64,000 nt of DNA. It comes from Promethearchaeota archaeon. GTDB lineage: Archaea; Asgardarchaeota; Lokiarchaeia; Sigyniarchaeales; SOKP01. Position 1 is the first letter of the stretch; the number at the start of each line of letters is the position of its first letter. The notes below the pieces were generated by a model. That model had not been told where the DNA came from. It saw only the letters and a program-made list of their open reading frames with translations, and searched no databases. The position numbers were made by a program, and so were the translations under genes. Positions 33,481-43,400 of the stretch are shown piece after piece. The DNA is taken from assembly GCA_018238625.1 (NCBI GenBank), contig JABCSY010000004.1, positions 22,868-86,867 of the forward strand, written 5' to 3'.

Positions 33481-36471
33481 ATGACTAATATTAAATTAGT
33501 ATTTAAATACGCATTTAAAGACCTTTCACGCCACAAAGTTAGAACCTCATTAGGTATAACTGGGGTAATGATTTCTGTGGGACTTTTAGCGTTAGTTCTT
33601 TTTTTATCTGATTCTATTTCAGTAACATTTATTGATTACCTTAGTATAGACGCGGGTCAACAGGACTTTAATATCCGCGTAAGACATTACAATGGTGAAC
33701 CCGATAATCGTTCTAACTATTTTGATTATCAACCAATAGTAGAAACAATACAAAACGATATGGATGAAATTGGAGGTTTCATACCAAGAATGAGTTTATG
33801 GGGTAATGTAAACGTTTCAAAAGGGTTCGAAACTCAAGAATTGATAAACGAAAGAAAAGGAGTGTCTATCTCAGGAATAAATTTAACTTTGGAAAACAAA
33901 CTAACATTTGGTAGTTTTGTTAAACCCGGTTTAAACGAATTGTTAGATTTATCGAGTCTACCCTTATATCACTGCGCTATTTACTATGGTTTCAACGATG
34001 ATATTAAATACGCCGAAAACGATTCAATTGAAATAAGGATGGGTTTGTGGCACGGTGATAAATATTTTCATAGAGTTAGAAATTTTACGATAGATAGAAT
34101 TTTTGATTTTCAATTAAAATGGCCAATAGGTTATGCAAATAGACCGTTAATTGTTGTTGATATCAACACGCTCTATGATCTTTTTGGAAATGAAACGCTT
34201 AATGGAAAATGTAATGAATTAATTCTTACATTAAAAAAAGGTCTAAACTTATATGACGCAAGAGATATTGATGGTTCTGAAAACGTAGTGAAAGATCTAG
34301 CTGGTGAAATCCAATTTTTAATCGGAATTAATGAATATAACATCGATCTACCCAAATTAAACGTATTAGGCTTTTCAGAATATTTGAGCGTAGGAATCAC
34401 GATAATCTTTGTCTTTGTATCGATGATATCGATGTTGATATCAGGAGTTTTAATCAACGGAATACTTAAAACTTCTGTGGAAGAACGAATAAGAGAGTTC
34501 GGAATCTTTAGAACCTTAGGTGCTACTAAGAAATATAATCTAATAATAGTCTTAGTTCAAGGAATGATTTTATGTAATTTGGGTACGATATTAGGTATTT
34601 TTTTTGCCCAACTGGCAACTCAATACGTAGTGCTCCCTATCGCGGGAGCCGTAGTGGCAGAATCCATACCTGGTTTGGCAGGCAACTTATCGTTTTCTAT
34701 AACATTTTGGTCAATATTATTCTCATATATTATAGGAGTAAGTGTAGGGCTTATAGTAAGCATCTCTCCGGCGTTAAAAGTAATGAAACTTCAATTAATT
34801 GAGTCAATTCATCCCTATCGTAAGGAAGATGAGTTATATAAGCTTCGAAAAAAAGCTGCTGTAAATTATAAATTAATAATAGTTGGGGTTATATTAGCTG
34901 CTAACGGTGCTTTTGTTCTTTTCGTTATTCCAAGAATATTAACAACTGGAGATGTTGCACTAATGTCAGGTGTATTAATAGCACTCCTTATAGTATTTTT
35001 AGTCGGAATGACACTAGCAGGACTAGGATTATTACCTTTGATTTTAAGATTTTTTATTGAGTTTTTTCGCATATTTAATAAAAAACTAGCACCTGTGTAT
35101 AAAATATTCATATTTAGATATGCAAGGAGAAATTCGAGCACAATTGTTACTTTTGCTTTTACTTTTTCTTTCGTGATATTTACGGCAGGAGCTTTTAGTT
35201 TTTTGTCGAATGAAACAGTGCTTAGCGCAAATCTTCGCTATGGTGCTGATTTAGTGATAGAAACGCAAGGTTGGTACGAACTGGAAGAAGTAGATGATTT
35301 TATTTTTGGAGGTTTGGGTGGTGACTTAGCAAGTATTTCAATTAACGAGCTTAAAAGCAGTCAAGATAATGGGTATTCTGTAGATCCAACTAGAATCTTA
35401 ACAAGCGACTTTAAATTTGAATTATTAACAATAGAGGGAATAGAAAGAGTATCTACAGTAATTGCAAGTCCTTTCCATTTAACGCAAATTTATTCAGAAG
35501 AAGGTAAAGAATTCACGGCAGAAATTGGAGATTACGCAGGTTTAACCGCTCATGAAATTAGTTTAATAGGAATTGATGAAGTATATCCTTCTACAATTAA
35601 GACGGAATATATAGAATTTACCCAAGGTGATCTTTTATCGTCTTTTGAACAACTTTTTGAGGAACAAGAGGCATTTACATGTATTATTTCCGAGGGCATT
35701 TCTGTGAGTTTAGATATGCATCTAGACGATATTGTACGAATGGTAATTCAACGCGGCGACGAATCTGAGATATATCCATTTAAAGTAGTTGGTATAGCAG
35801 CCGTTATGCCAGGTTTCTTTGCGGAATTTGGCAGATCAAGCGCATCGGCACATATGGGAGGAGTTATGATTTCACAAGATGTTTACATGAATATTATGGA
35901 TATCCCTCCTATCCCGTATTTAGATAAAGTATTTATTAAACTCAACTTAGATACTCAACTTTTTTCAATTAAAAACCAATTAGAAATAGAGAACGAGCAA
36001 AATTATGATTTTGATGTTATTAGCTTACAGCAAGCGGTTACACAACAACAACTATTTTTTACGATTATAGATGTATTTTTTACGATAACCTTAGATGCAA
36101 CGATAGTTATATGCCTTTTTGGATTGCTCTCATCTTCATATTCTACAATCATAGAAAGGAAAAAGGAGATTGGGATAATTCGAACGCTTGGGCTGAAAGG
36201 AAAGGAAATAACTAAGCTGTTTACTATCGAATCGTTAATTATAATGTTGAGTAGTGGAACAGTAGGCGTCATTGTGGGATGGACGACCGGATTATTATTA
36301 ACTACATCAATGAATTTAATGAGCGATTTGCCAAATATTCTCACTTTTCCGTTATCAGACATGGTTTCAATTTTCACGATTTCAATTATATTCACTTTAT
36401 TTGGGTTAAAAATATTACTAAGAAAATCCCGAAACAAGAAAATTGTTGATATTTACAGAGAAACAATGTAA
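33481..36471 (+). CDS. FtsX/MacB-like ABC permease 1
   Basis: A 996-residue integral membrane protein in two halves, each with an FtsX-type core. An N-terminal membrane helix (GITGVMISVGLLALVLFL) is followed by a large extracellular domain, then three helices (the ISGVLINGILKTSVEERIREF/GIFRTLGA loop is typical). A second helix near residue 555, a second ectodomain and the last three helices with KEIGIIRTLGLKG complete the fold. This long form matches duplicated LolE/MacB permeases, which move lipoproteins or large substrates or control a surface enzyme. It is 53 bases after the ATPase gene and only 17 bases before the next gene. Confidence 0.88.
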   Translation: MTNIKLVFKYAFKDLSRHKVRTSLGITGVMISVGLLALVLFLSDSISVTFIDYLSIDAGQQDFNIRVRHYNGEPDNRSNYFDYQPIVETIQNDMDEIGGFIPRMSLWGNVNVSKGFETQELINERKGVSISGINLTLENKLTFGSFVKPGLNELLDLSSLPLYHCAIYYGFNDDIKYAENDSIEIRMGLWHGDKYFHRVRNFTIDRIFDFQLKWPIGYANRPLIVVDINTLYDLFGNETLNGKCNELILTLKKGLNLYDARDIDGSENVVKDLAGEIQFLIGINEYNIDLPKLNVLGFSEYLSVGITIIFVFVSMISMLISGVLINGILKTSVEERIREFGIFRTLGATKKYNLIIVLVQGMILCNLGTILGIFFAQLATQYVVLPIAGAVVAESIPGLAGNLSFSITFWSILFSYIIGVSVGLIVSISPALKVMKLQLIESIHPYRKEDELYKLRKKAAVNYKLIIVGVILAANGAFVLFVIPRILTTGDVALMSGVLIALLIVFLVGMTLAGLGLLPLILRFFIEFFRIFNKKLAPVYKIFIFRYARRNSSTIVTFAFTFSFVIFTAGAFSFLSNETVLSANLRYGADLVIETQGWYELEEVDDFIFGGLGGDLASISINELKSSQDNGYSVDPTRILTSDFKFELLTIEGIERVSTVIASPFHLTQIYSEEGKEFTAEIGDYAGLTAHEISLIGIDEVYPSTIKTEYIEFTQGDLLSSFEQLFEEQEAFTCIISEGISVSLDMHLDDIVRMVIQRGDESEIYPFKVVGIAAVMPGFFAEFGRSSASAHMGGVMISQDVYMNIMDIPPIPYLDKVFIKLNLDTQLFSIKNQLEIENEQNYDFDVISLQQAVTQQQLFFTIIDVFFTITLDATIVICLFGLLSSSYSTIIERKKEIGIIRTLGLKGKEITKLFTIESLIIMLSSGTVGVIVGWTTGLLLTTSMNLMSDLPNILTFPLSDMVSIFTISIIFTLFGLKILLRKSRNKKIVDIYRETM

Positions 36472-36488
36472 GGAGGATTAGAAAAAAC

Positions 36489-39400
36489 TTGAGAAGATTT
36501 AATAAAATAATAGTTTTTGTATTAATTCTGAGTTTTCTTTCTACTCCCCTTTATATAAATTTTAAGAAAGAAATCATTGCTTTGGGGGTAGAAAACGACG
36601 ATACTTTTAAATGGGATTTGCTAAATCCATCTGACATTGCAGGAACAGATCTTTATGCTGAACAGATTAATGTATTTGTCGCGGGTAACAAGTCCGTCAT
36701 AAAACAGTCCCTTTTTACTAACGATACAAGTATATTGCCCCGCTTTGATACTAGGGATCCTGCTTTTTATAAATGCAATGTTCTCTTTAGTGTATCGAAT
36801 GGAATTACGCCTGAAATTTTTCCACGCGTTCTTAACGAAGATGGTTTTTATAGGCAATATGAAATGACTTTCAACAGTTTTTCTGGATTCCTTTATTACG
36901 ACGAAGAAGTAAACGAAGATAACGCTAAATTAAGGGCAGAGAGAGCTCTCGAAATCATAAAAAGAAAGTTTGAAATTGACCTTATCATGATTAACGCATC
37001 TAACCCATATCTTTTTCCCTTTGTTGGTTATTATCCTAATTGGGACGTTTATTTTCGCGAAATCACTACAAATCTTCCTATGGACGGGTATTGGAAAGCG
37101 TTAGATGTTGATCGCTTAACATCTGAAGAATACATAAATAATCAGCATTTATCCTCGACATTTCTTTTAGTAAATTCTTTGGATTTATTAGATAAAGATA
37201 TAACCGAATCAATAGATCAAGTTAATTTTAACATCAATTCTCTCGATTTAGGGTATTTAGAAAATCTTGAGGTTGATAATATATTCGAGCAGTTTTCAAG
37301 TATTTTAGTTGATTATCCGTCTTTATTTGGTAACTTTTCAGATTTTTTAGATTTAAATCAAACTACTCAAGAAGATTCTGAAGGTTTTGGTGATATGTTT
37401 AGCGGTTTAACTTTGTCAAACGAATCCCATTACACAAGTTTAATGGTGCAATACGAGGGTTTAAGTGAGGGTATTAAAAATGTTGGAGAAAATGAGTATA
37501 AATTTAATCTATGGGATGCTTTAGGTTATCAAGGAGAACCACTTCAACCAAGTCAAAAAATATTTATAGCATTAACGGGAGCCTTTATGAGCGAAATAGA
37601 TATTAATATTTTTTGCACTGAAATAGTAGATGAAACACCTAAATATTTCACCTTTTACGATTTTTTGTTAGAACAAATAGCTTTATTGTCGTTCTATGCG
37701 GATGTTGATTTCGACATTCAATCATTAAAGGATTATTCATTTGAATTAATTTGGGTGGATGAAAAAGGATTTAAACATAATTATGTCAAACCTGTAAATT
37801 TAAATGACCCTACGGACTATATAAATTTTTTACATCAACTGGGATGGCAAGGTTTACCCGGGATTCCTACAGGAATATTGAACCCTATCGAAGATTTTGT
37901 GATTACATATAAAGTTTCGAATTCAGAACCAAATTTACTTATTACTAAAGATTTAATTGGGGAAAACGCATCATTTGGAGTTTATAATACTTTTTCTTTT
38001 AATATAACGGCAAAAAATGTAGGAAACGAAACCGCGTGGGGCGTTCCTACTCCCATTCCGATAGAATTGGACGACGTATTTTCAATAATTGTAGGTCCGG
38101 TTGGTGTATTTTTAGGCCTTGACGAAGACCTTAAAGATGCTATTTGGGAGGTGGCAAGAGTTGAATATTCCGGTCAATATGATTCCTTAGAAGATTTCTT
38201 TAATTTTGACGAGGACCCTCGATTGTTTTATTTTGATACCACGGGAGCTGGTTTAATCGATACTTATTATCCAAACTTTAGTAATTTCTCTAACCTTTTA
38301 CCATATAACGAAAATATGAATCATGTGATTGATCTAATAGCAATTGGCAATCCACAATTGATATCTTCTTTAGAAACAATAGGATTGCCTTCAGATTCTC
38401 TAAAAGAAACTTTCACTAATGATGATAGTATTTGGAACGATGATAATTGGAGATTAGAGCCAAATGAGATAATTTCGTATACATTTGATAATCTTTCCAT
38501 CGAAAGTTTTGACACTTTTTCTCAATTTTACATGTACAATTTCACGATTAAAGAAACATTTCCAGAACTACCCTCAATAATTTCAGGCGTTTCGATCGAA
38601 GAGACTTCGCCTCAAATGGCATTAACTAACGACGATGAAGACTGGATTGTCGAATCAGAAGAAAAATATGTAGATCAACATGAAATTGAGATTCAAGTTC
38701 TTTTTCAGAATACGACAAATATAGATTTAATTAATAATTCTCTAGATAGAGTTTCAATAGTAATCAACTTCACCGATCCTAGTAATGTTTTGGAATTTGA
38801 AGTTTTTAATTTTTCTACTGAAGAATTTCAAAGTATTTCCGCGTATTTGACGTCAACGGTTAATAATACTTCAACATTTTCATTTATAAAAAATCAAGGA
38901 ACATTAGAATGGTTGTTTGATCCTACAGCGAGAGATAATCATACAATCATAATAAAAATAAAGGGTATTAGTACAAGTCTTTTCAATATTTCAATTAATG
39001 ATTTAGATGTAGAACTTTATTATAGGGATATTAATGAATATAAGGTTTTAGGATCGAGAGTCATCTATTCTTCGTTAAGCGGGAAAATTGAGTACATAAG
39101 AAACTCGAATTCGATATCTTTAAGCACTGACAATATGGCTTCGATCGTTTCCTATTCTTATTTGACTAGTTATAGCACAAAAGTGGGAGATATTAATAAC
39201 CTTACATTAGTTTTTAAAAACATAGGTTCTGATTTTGCCAAAAATATTAACATTTCAATATTAATTCCAGGAATAATTTACGATCCAATCAACTTTACTA
39301 TTGAAGAAAATTTCTTAAAATACAATGTAGCTGAACTTGCTCCTTATACGGAAAAACAAGTAAGTTTTTCTTTTTACATTCCAAATACTGCAGTAATTAG

Positions 39401-40457
39401 CAGTACAAATATTAGTTATAGCACCCTAGAACATGTCCAAAATTTAAATTCAACTATTTTAGAATCTAATTCTAATCACGTCTGCTTTTCCGCTCCCATT
39501 GATTATCTAACTCGATTTCCCTATATTAAAACAATAGAAATTCATTTTAATGCTTCGAATCTTACACCATCTATAGGAGAAGAACTGAACTTGTCCATTT
39601 ATGTTAAAAACAACGGTCTTGAAGGATTCAACATTCAAAACTTAACTATTTCAATGAACGATCAGTTTGGGGATTTAGTACGAATTGATAATGAAACTTT
39701 AAATATAGCGGAGTTAGGGTATAATATAGTTAAAGCCTTTAACATAACTCTAATTAAACGCGATTGGAAAGGGTATTTTTATCCTTCCATTAATTATGTG
39801 GAGAATTTAGAAAAAAGTTTAATTCAAATTGCTTCCTCAAAACCATTAATATTAGGGAGAATTAATTTTTCAATTATTAAATCAGTTGATAAGAACCAAG
39901 TTGAAATTGGGGACATTATAACGGTTGAGCTTAATGTTAAAAATGTTGGAACAATTTGTGCTAAAAATATAAGCATTAATGACATCATTAGTTTCACAGA
40001 AATTGACTTCAACTTAATAAGTGGTAGTCTTATTAACACGATCTCGTGTTTGCAACCAGGAGAGAATATAACCTTTTCATATAAAATTCAAGCTATATCT
40101 CAAGTCTTATTAAAGTTAAAACCCGCTGGAATTGAATATTATTACCTACTGAAGCTCGAGGACACATCTAATTTAGTTGAAATTAAAGTAGTAATTCCAG
40201 GAGTAATTCAAACATTTTTTGTTTTAGGTCCAATGTTAATTTCTTTAACAGTTTTAACCATTTTCCTTTGGAAAACAAAAAAATATAAAGCTAAAAAGTA
40301 CGAACTTCAACGGAACGAGTTAATGCTTTTCAAAGTTTCTGGTAGCAGCATTGTTTTACAAATTGAGAATACTTTAAGAGATAGATTTAATTCAATTTCT
40401 AAGATTCAGAGTGAAGAAATTATAGAAAAAGAAAATGGAGGTGAATCTATTAGCTGA
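36489..40457 (+). CDS. Giant membrane-anchored surface protein with DUF11/CARDB-like domains
   Basis: A 1322-residue protein with a TTG start (GGAGG 12 bases upstream). An N-terminal signal or anchor (KIIVFVLILSFLSTPLYI) leads into a very long Asn-rich ectodomain. The last third contains several immunoglobulin-like modules of the DUF11/CARDB type, each with an N/VKN-G pattern (ITAKNVGNETA, VFKNIGSDFA, VKNNGLEGF, VKNVGTICAKN). A single C-terminal helix (FFVLGPMLISLTVLTIFLW) and a basic cytosolic tail follow. It is cotranscribed with two FtsX permeases and a subtilase. It could be a receptor, adhesin or accessory arm of the permease complex. Many N-x-S/T sites suggest N-glycosylation. Confidence 0.78.
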   Translation: MRRFNKIIVFVLILSFLSTPLYINFKKEIIALGVENDDTFKWDLLNPSDIAGTDLYAEQINVFVAGNKSVIKQSLFTNDTSILPRFDTRDPAFYKCNVLFSVSNGITPEIFPRVLNEDGFYRQYEMTFNSFSGFLYYDEEVNEDNAKLRAERALEIIKRKFEIDLIMINASNPYLFPFVGYYPNWDVYFREITTNLPMDGYWKALDVDRLTSEEYINNQHLSSTFLLVNSLDLLDKDITESIDQVNFNINSLDLGYLENLEVDNIFEQFSSILVDYPSLFGNFSDFLDLNQTTQEDSEGFGDMFSGLTLSNESHYTSLMVQYEGLSEGIKNVGENEYKFNLWDALGYQGEPLQPSQKIFIALTGAFMSEIDINIFCTEIVDETPKYFTFYDFLLEQIALLSFYADVDFDIQSLKDYSFELIWVDEKGFKHNYVKPVNLNDPTDYINFLHQLGWQGLPGIPTGILNPIEDFVITYKVSNSEPNLLITKDLIGENASFGVYNTFSFNITAKNVGNETAWGVPTPIPIELDDVFSIIVGPVGVFLGLDEDLKDAIWEVARVEYSGQYDSLEDFFNFDEDPRLFYFDTTGAGLIDTYYPNFSNFSNLLPYNENMNHVIDLIAIGNPQLISSLETIGLPSDSLKETFTNDDSIWNDDNWRLEPNEIISYTFDNLSIESFDTFSQFYMYNFTIKETFPELPSIISGVSIEETSPQMALTNDDEDWIVESEEKYVDQHEIEIQVLFQNTTNIDLINNSLDRVSIVINFTDPSNVLEFEVFNFSTEEFQSISAYLTSTVNNTSTFSFIKNQGTLEWLFDPTARDNHTIIIKIKGISTSLFNISINDLDVELYYRDINEYKVLGSRVIYSSLSGKIEYIRNSNSISLSTDNMASIVSYSYLTSYSTKVGDINNLTLVFKNIGSDFAKNINISILIPGIIYDPINFTIEENFLKYNVAELAPYTEKQVSFSFYIPNTAVISSTNISYSTLEHVQNLNSTILESNSNHVCFSAPIDYLTRFPYIKTIEIHFNASNLTPSIGEELNLSIYVKNNGLEGFNIQNLTISMNDQFGDLVRIDNETLNIAELGYNIVKAFNITLIKRDWKGYFYPSINYVENLEKSLIQIASSKPLILGRINFSIIKSVDKNQVEIGDIITVELNVKNVGTICAKNISINDIISFTEIDFNLISGSLINTISCLQPGENITFSYKIQAISQVLLKLKPAGIEYYYLLKLEDTSNLVEIKVVIPGVIQTFFVLGPMLISLTVLTIFLWKTKKYKAKKYELQRNELMLFKVSGSSIVLQIENTLRDRFNSISKIQSEEIIEKENGGESIS

Positions 40458-43400
40458 AGAAACTAATTAAATTCACACTTATTTTATTTCTTATCATAGG
40501 TTCAACTGTAGGAACGAGTTTCATTTTTAATTTAATAATTCCATATAAATTAAATTTTGGAAAACAAGAGAGTGTTGACTATCTACATAGTTCAAATAAT
40601 GGTAAAAAATCTGTAATCGTTTTTTTTAATGAATCCACATTTGATGCTAATGCTAAAACTAGGTTTGAATTTTATGGAGGAAATTTTAAAGAAAACGAAG
40701 AATGGAATTCCTTGTTTAATAACTTTTCGGGGTTCGCAGGAGTAATTCCTATAGAAAACATTTCCACATATAAAAGCGAGTTTCCAGATATAAATGTAGA
40801 AACTGATGAAATTATTGAAGTTCAAATGAATTATGCAAGCATTCAAACCCAATCAGTAAATTCAACATGGTACATAAATGGTTATAAAGGAAATACAGAT
40901 TCTTCTATTGCTGTTTTGGATAGTGGTGTAAATCTTAACCATGACTTTTTACAAGGCAGAATTATAGGTTGGCAGAATTTTATTAGTCAAGATCCGATGA
41001 CAGATTATAACGGTCATGGTACATTCATATCTTCAGTTATAGCGGGCACTGGTACTTCAACTTATAATTCTAATAGTCCTTCAATAGTGAATTTATACGG
41101 CAATTATTCTCATTTAGATCTTTTTGACGAATATTTGCCTTCTAAAAACTATTCATTAAAAATCTTTTCCACTAATATATCAAAATCAGATTCGATTATC
41201 GCAATAAATTCCACAAGTAATTTTCAGTTAAATGAGATAGATGGATTTTGGTTTGAGTTATATCTTAATTCTAGTTTAGTAAACTCATCTCACATTCAAA
41301 ATCCTAATCAATACTATTCATTTTTTCATAGTGTTCCTCAAACCGAACGAGGAATTTACGATTTGTACATAAAGTATCACAAAAAAACTAATTCTATTCC
41401 TTTGTTTTCGTTCAATTCATCTGTTTCATTCTTTCCAGAATCGTATACTGAACATTTCAATCATTTTACAGGAATAGCTAACGCAACTAATATACTGGCA
41501 TATAAGATCGTAAACCAAACAGGAAAAGGGTATGTGTCTGATTTAATATCAGCGATGGCAAGCGTAATTCAAAATCGTACGCAACATCATATCGTTAGTG
41601 TTTGTTTAAGTATTGGAACTTTAGGAGAGGATGTTTCCGCTATTAACGCTGTAATTGATGAGGTAATTGAAAACCATATTTTAGTGGTAATTGCCGCGGG
41701 AAATAAAGGGATTGAAGGTTCAGAACCTTTTAATAAGTTAGGTATGAATAAAAACTCGATTGTCGTTGGGGCAATCAATGATAAGGATCAAATAACATCT
41801 TATAGTAGTATGGGGCGGGATGTAGGGAATAACGTTCTAAAACCAGACATAGTTGCGCCTGGAGGTAGTAGTTTACCGGGGCACCGCTCATTAATAAGCG
41901 CAGGTGTAAAATCGGATGAATCTACTGCATCATATGGCACATCAATTTCCACTGCGATTGTTTCAGCAGCAATTAATTTATTAATCGACGCAAAATGGGG
42001 TAGTTGGACGGATTGGAATAATCAGGATTTATCGAAGTGGGTAAAAATACTAAAAGCGATTTTATTAATGACCGCTTCAGAAACGAATCTTGAAAGAGAA
42101 GACGATCTCAAAACAGAAATTGATGAAAGTGATTACTCCCCATCGAGATATACTGGATTGTTAAATAATTTAAAAGATGAACATGAAGGATACGGAAGGT
42201 TAAACATACAAGCCGCTATTGATGCGTTAACAAAAAAGATTGTGGTAAATCAAACTGTAATTAACAATTTAATTAATTCGGAACAAGATCCTCTTGGTAA
42301 TCATGTTTTTGCCAGAAAAATTACGCTCCAAGAAGATATCCAATATCTATTTAATTTAACGGGTGTAGACGACAATGCTGATTTGGATTTATTCTTGTTC
42401 TCGAACGAGTCTAATCAATATGGTGAACCCATATTATTGCAATCAACACAAAAATGGTATGGAGATTTCGATTCGTTTTATTTCACACCGAAATATAACC
42501 AAACAGAATGCGTTGTTATTGTGAAAGCGATCGAAGGTAAAAGTAGTTTCACATTAAACATCTCAAATGTTAAAAACTATTTCGTTCCTGAATTAAAAGT
42601 CCCCGAAATTACTTATTTTGGTGGAACGAAAAATGCTACTGTCATTAGCGTTCAAGAGTTTTATGGAAATGATCCTGCAAAAAACTATACTATTGATAAT
42701 TATAGGTTTTACATAGAATATTTTGATAGTGATATTTTAAACGTACCTCCACAAGAAGTGCTCTTACATATTGTTGAAACTTCAAAAAGTTATAGTTTAT
42801 TTCAATTAAACGAACTGGACAGTAATTATACTAATGGAGCTATTTTTATAAGCGATTTGGTAAAATTTTCTACTCCCGATACATACCACTATTATTTTAC
42901 AGCTAGTGATGGTTTACACCAAGCGAGGTATCCCCAATCTGGAGAATTAAATATTACAATTGAATTTCCAACTGATAGCGAAACATTTCCTTACGCTCAC
43001 GATTTTAACGAAGGCTATGGCGGTTGGATGTATAATGGAACTGGTTGGGGTTTGTTAACGCAGTCCAATCAAATAGATAATCGTTCCCGTTTATATTCTG
43101 AGGAGTGGTCAGCAATGTATTTTGGTAGAGAACATAATTATCCTTCCAATTACACTTATCAACCATATCTTATTACAAACCCTTTTCCAAACGGTTCTTT
43201 AAGAAGTCCTTTATTTAACATAACTCGGGTTAATGAGAATTTTACTCAAGTTTTTGCTAAGTTTGGTTTAAGAACAAGTATAAATTCTGGAGATTTTATG
43301 TATTTACAAATCAATCCAAATTGGACTGGTTGGATTACTTTAAAAACCTACACAAATGAAGAAAGAGATTGGTTCCTCGAAGAAATAAATATCACGCAAT

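Noticed and set aside
33820..33845. GGTTCGAAAC, similar to a tRNA T-arm
   Set aside because: It lies in the permease coding frame and no acceptor stem, anticodon arm or D-arm can be paired around it.
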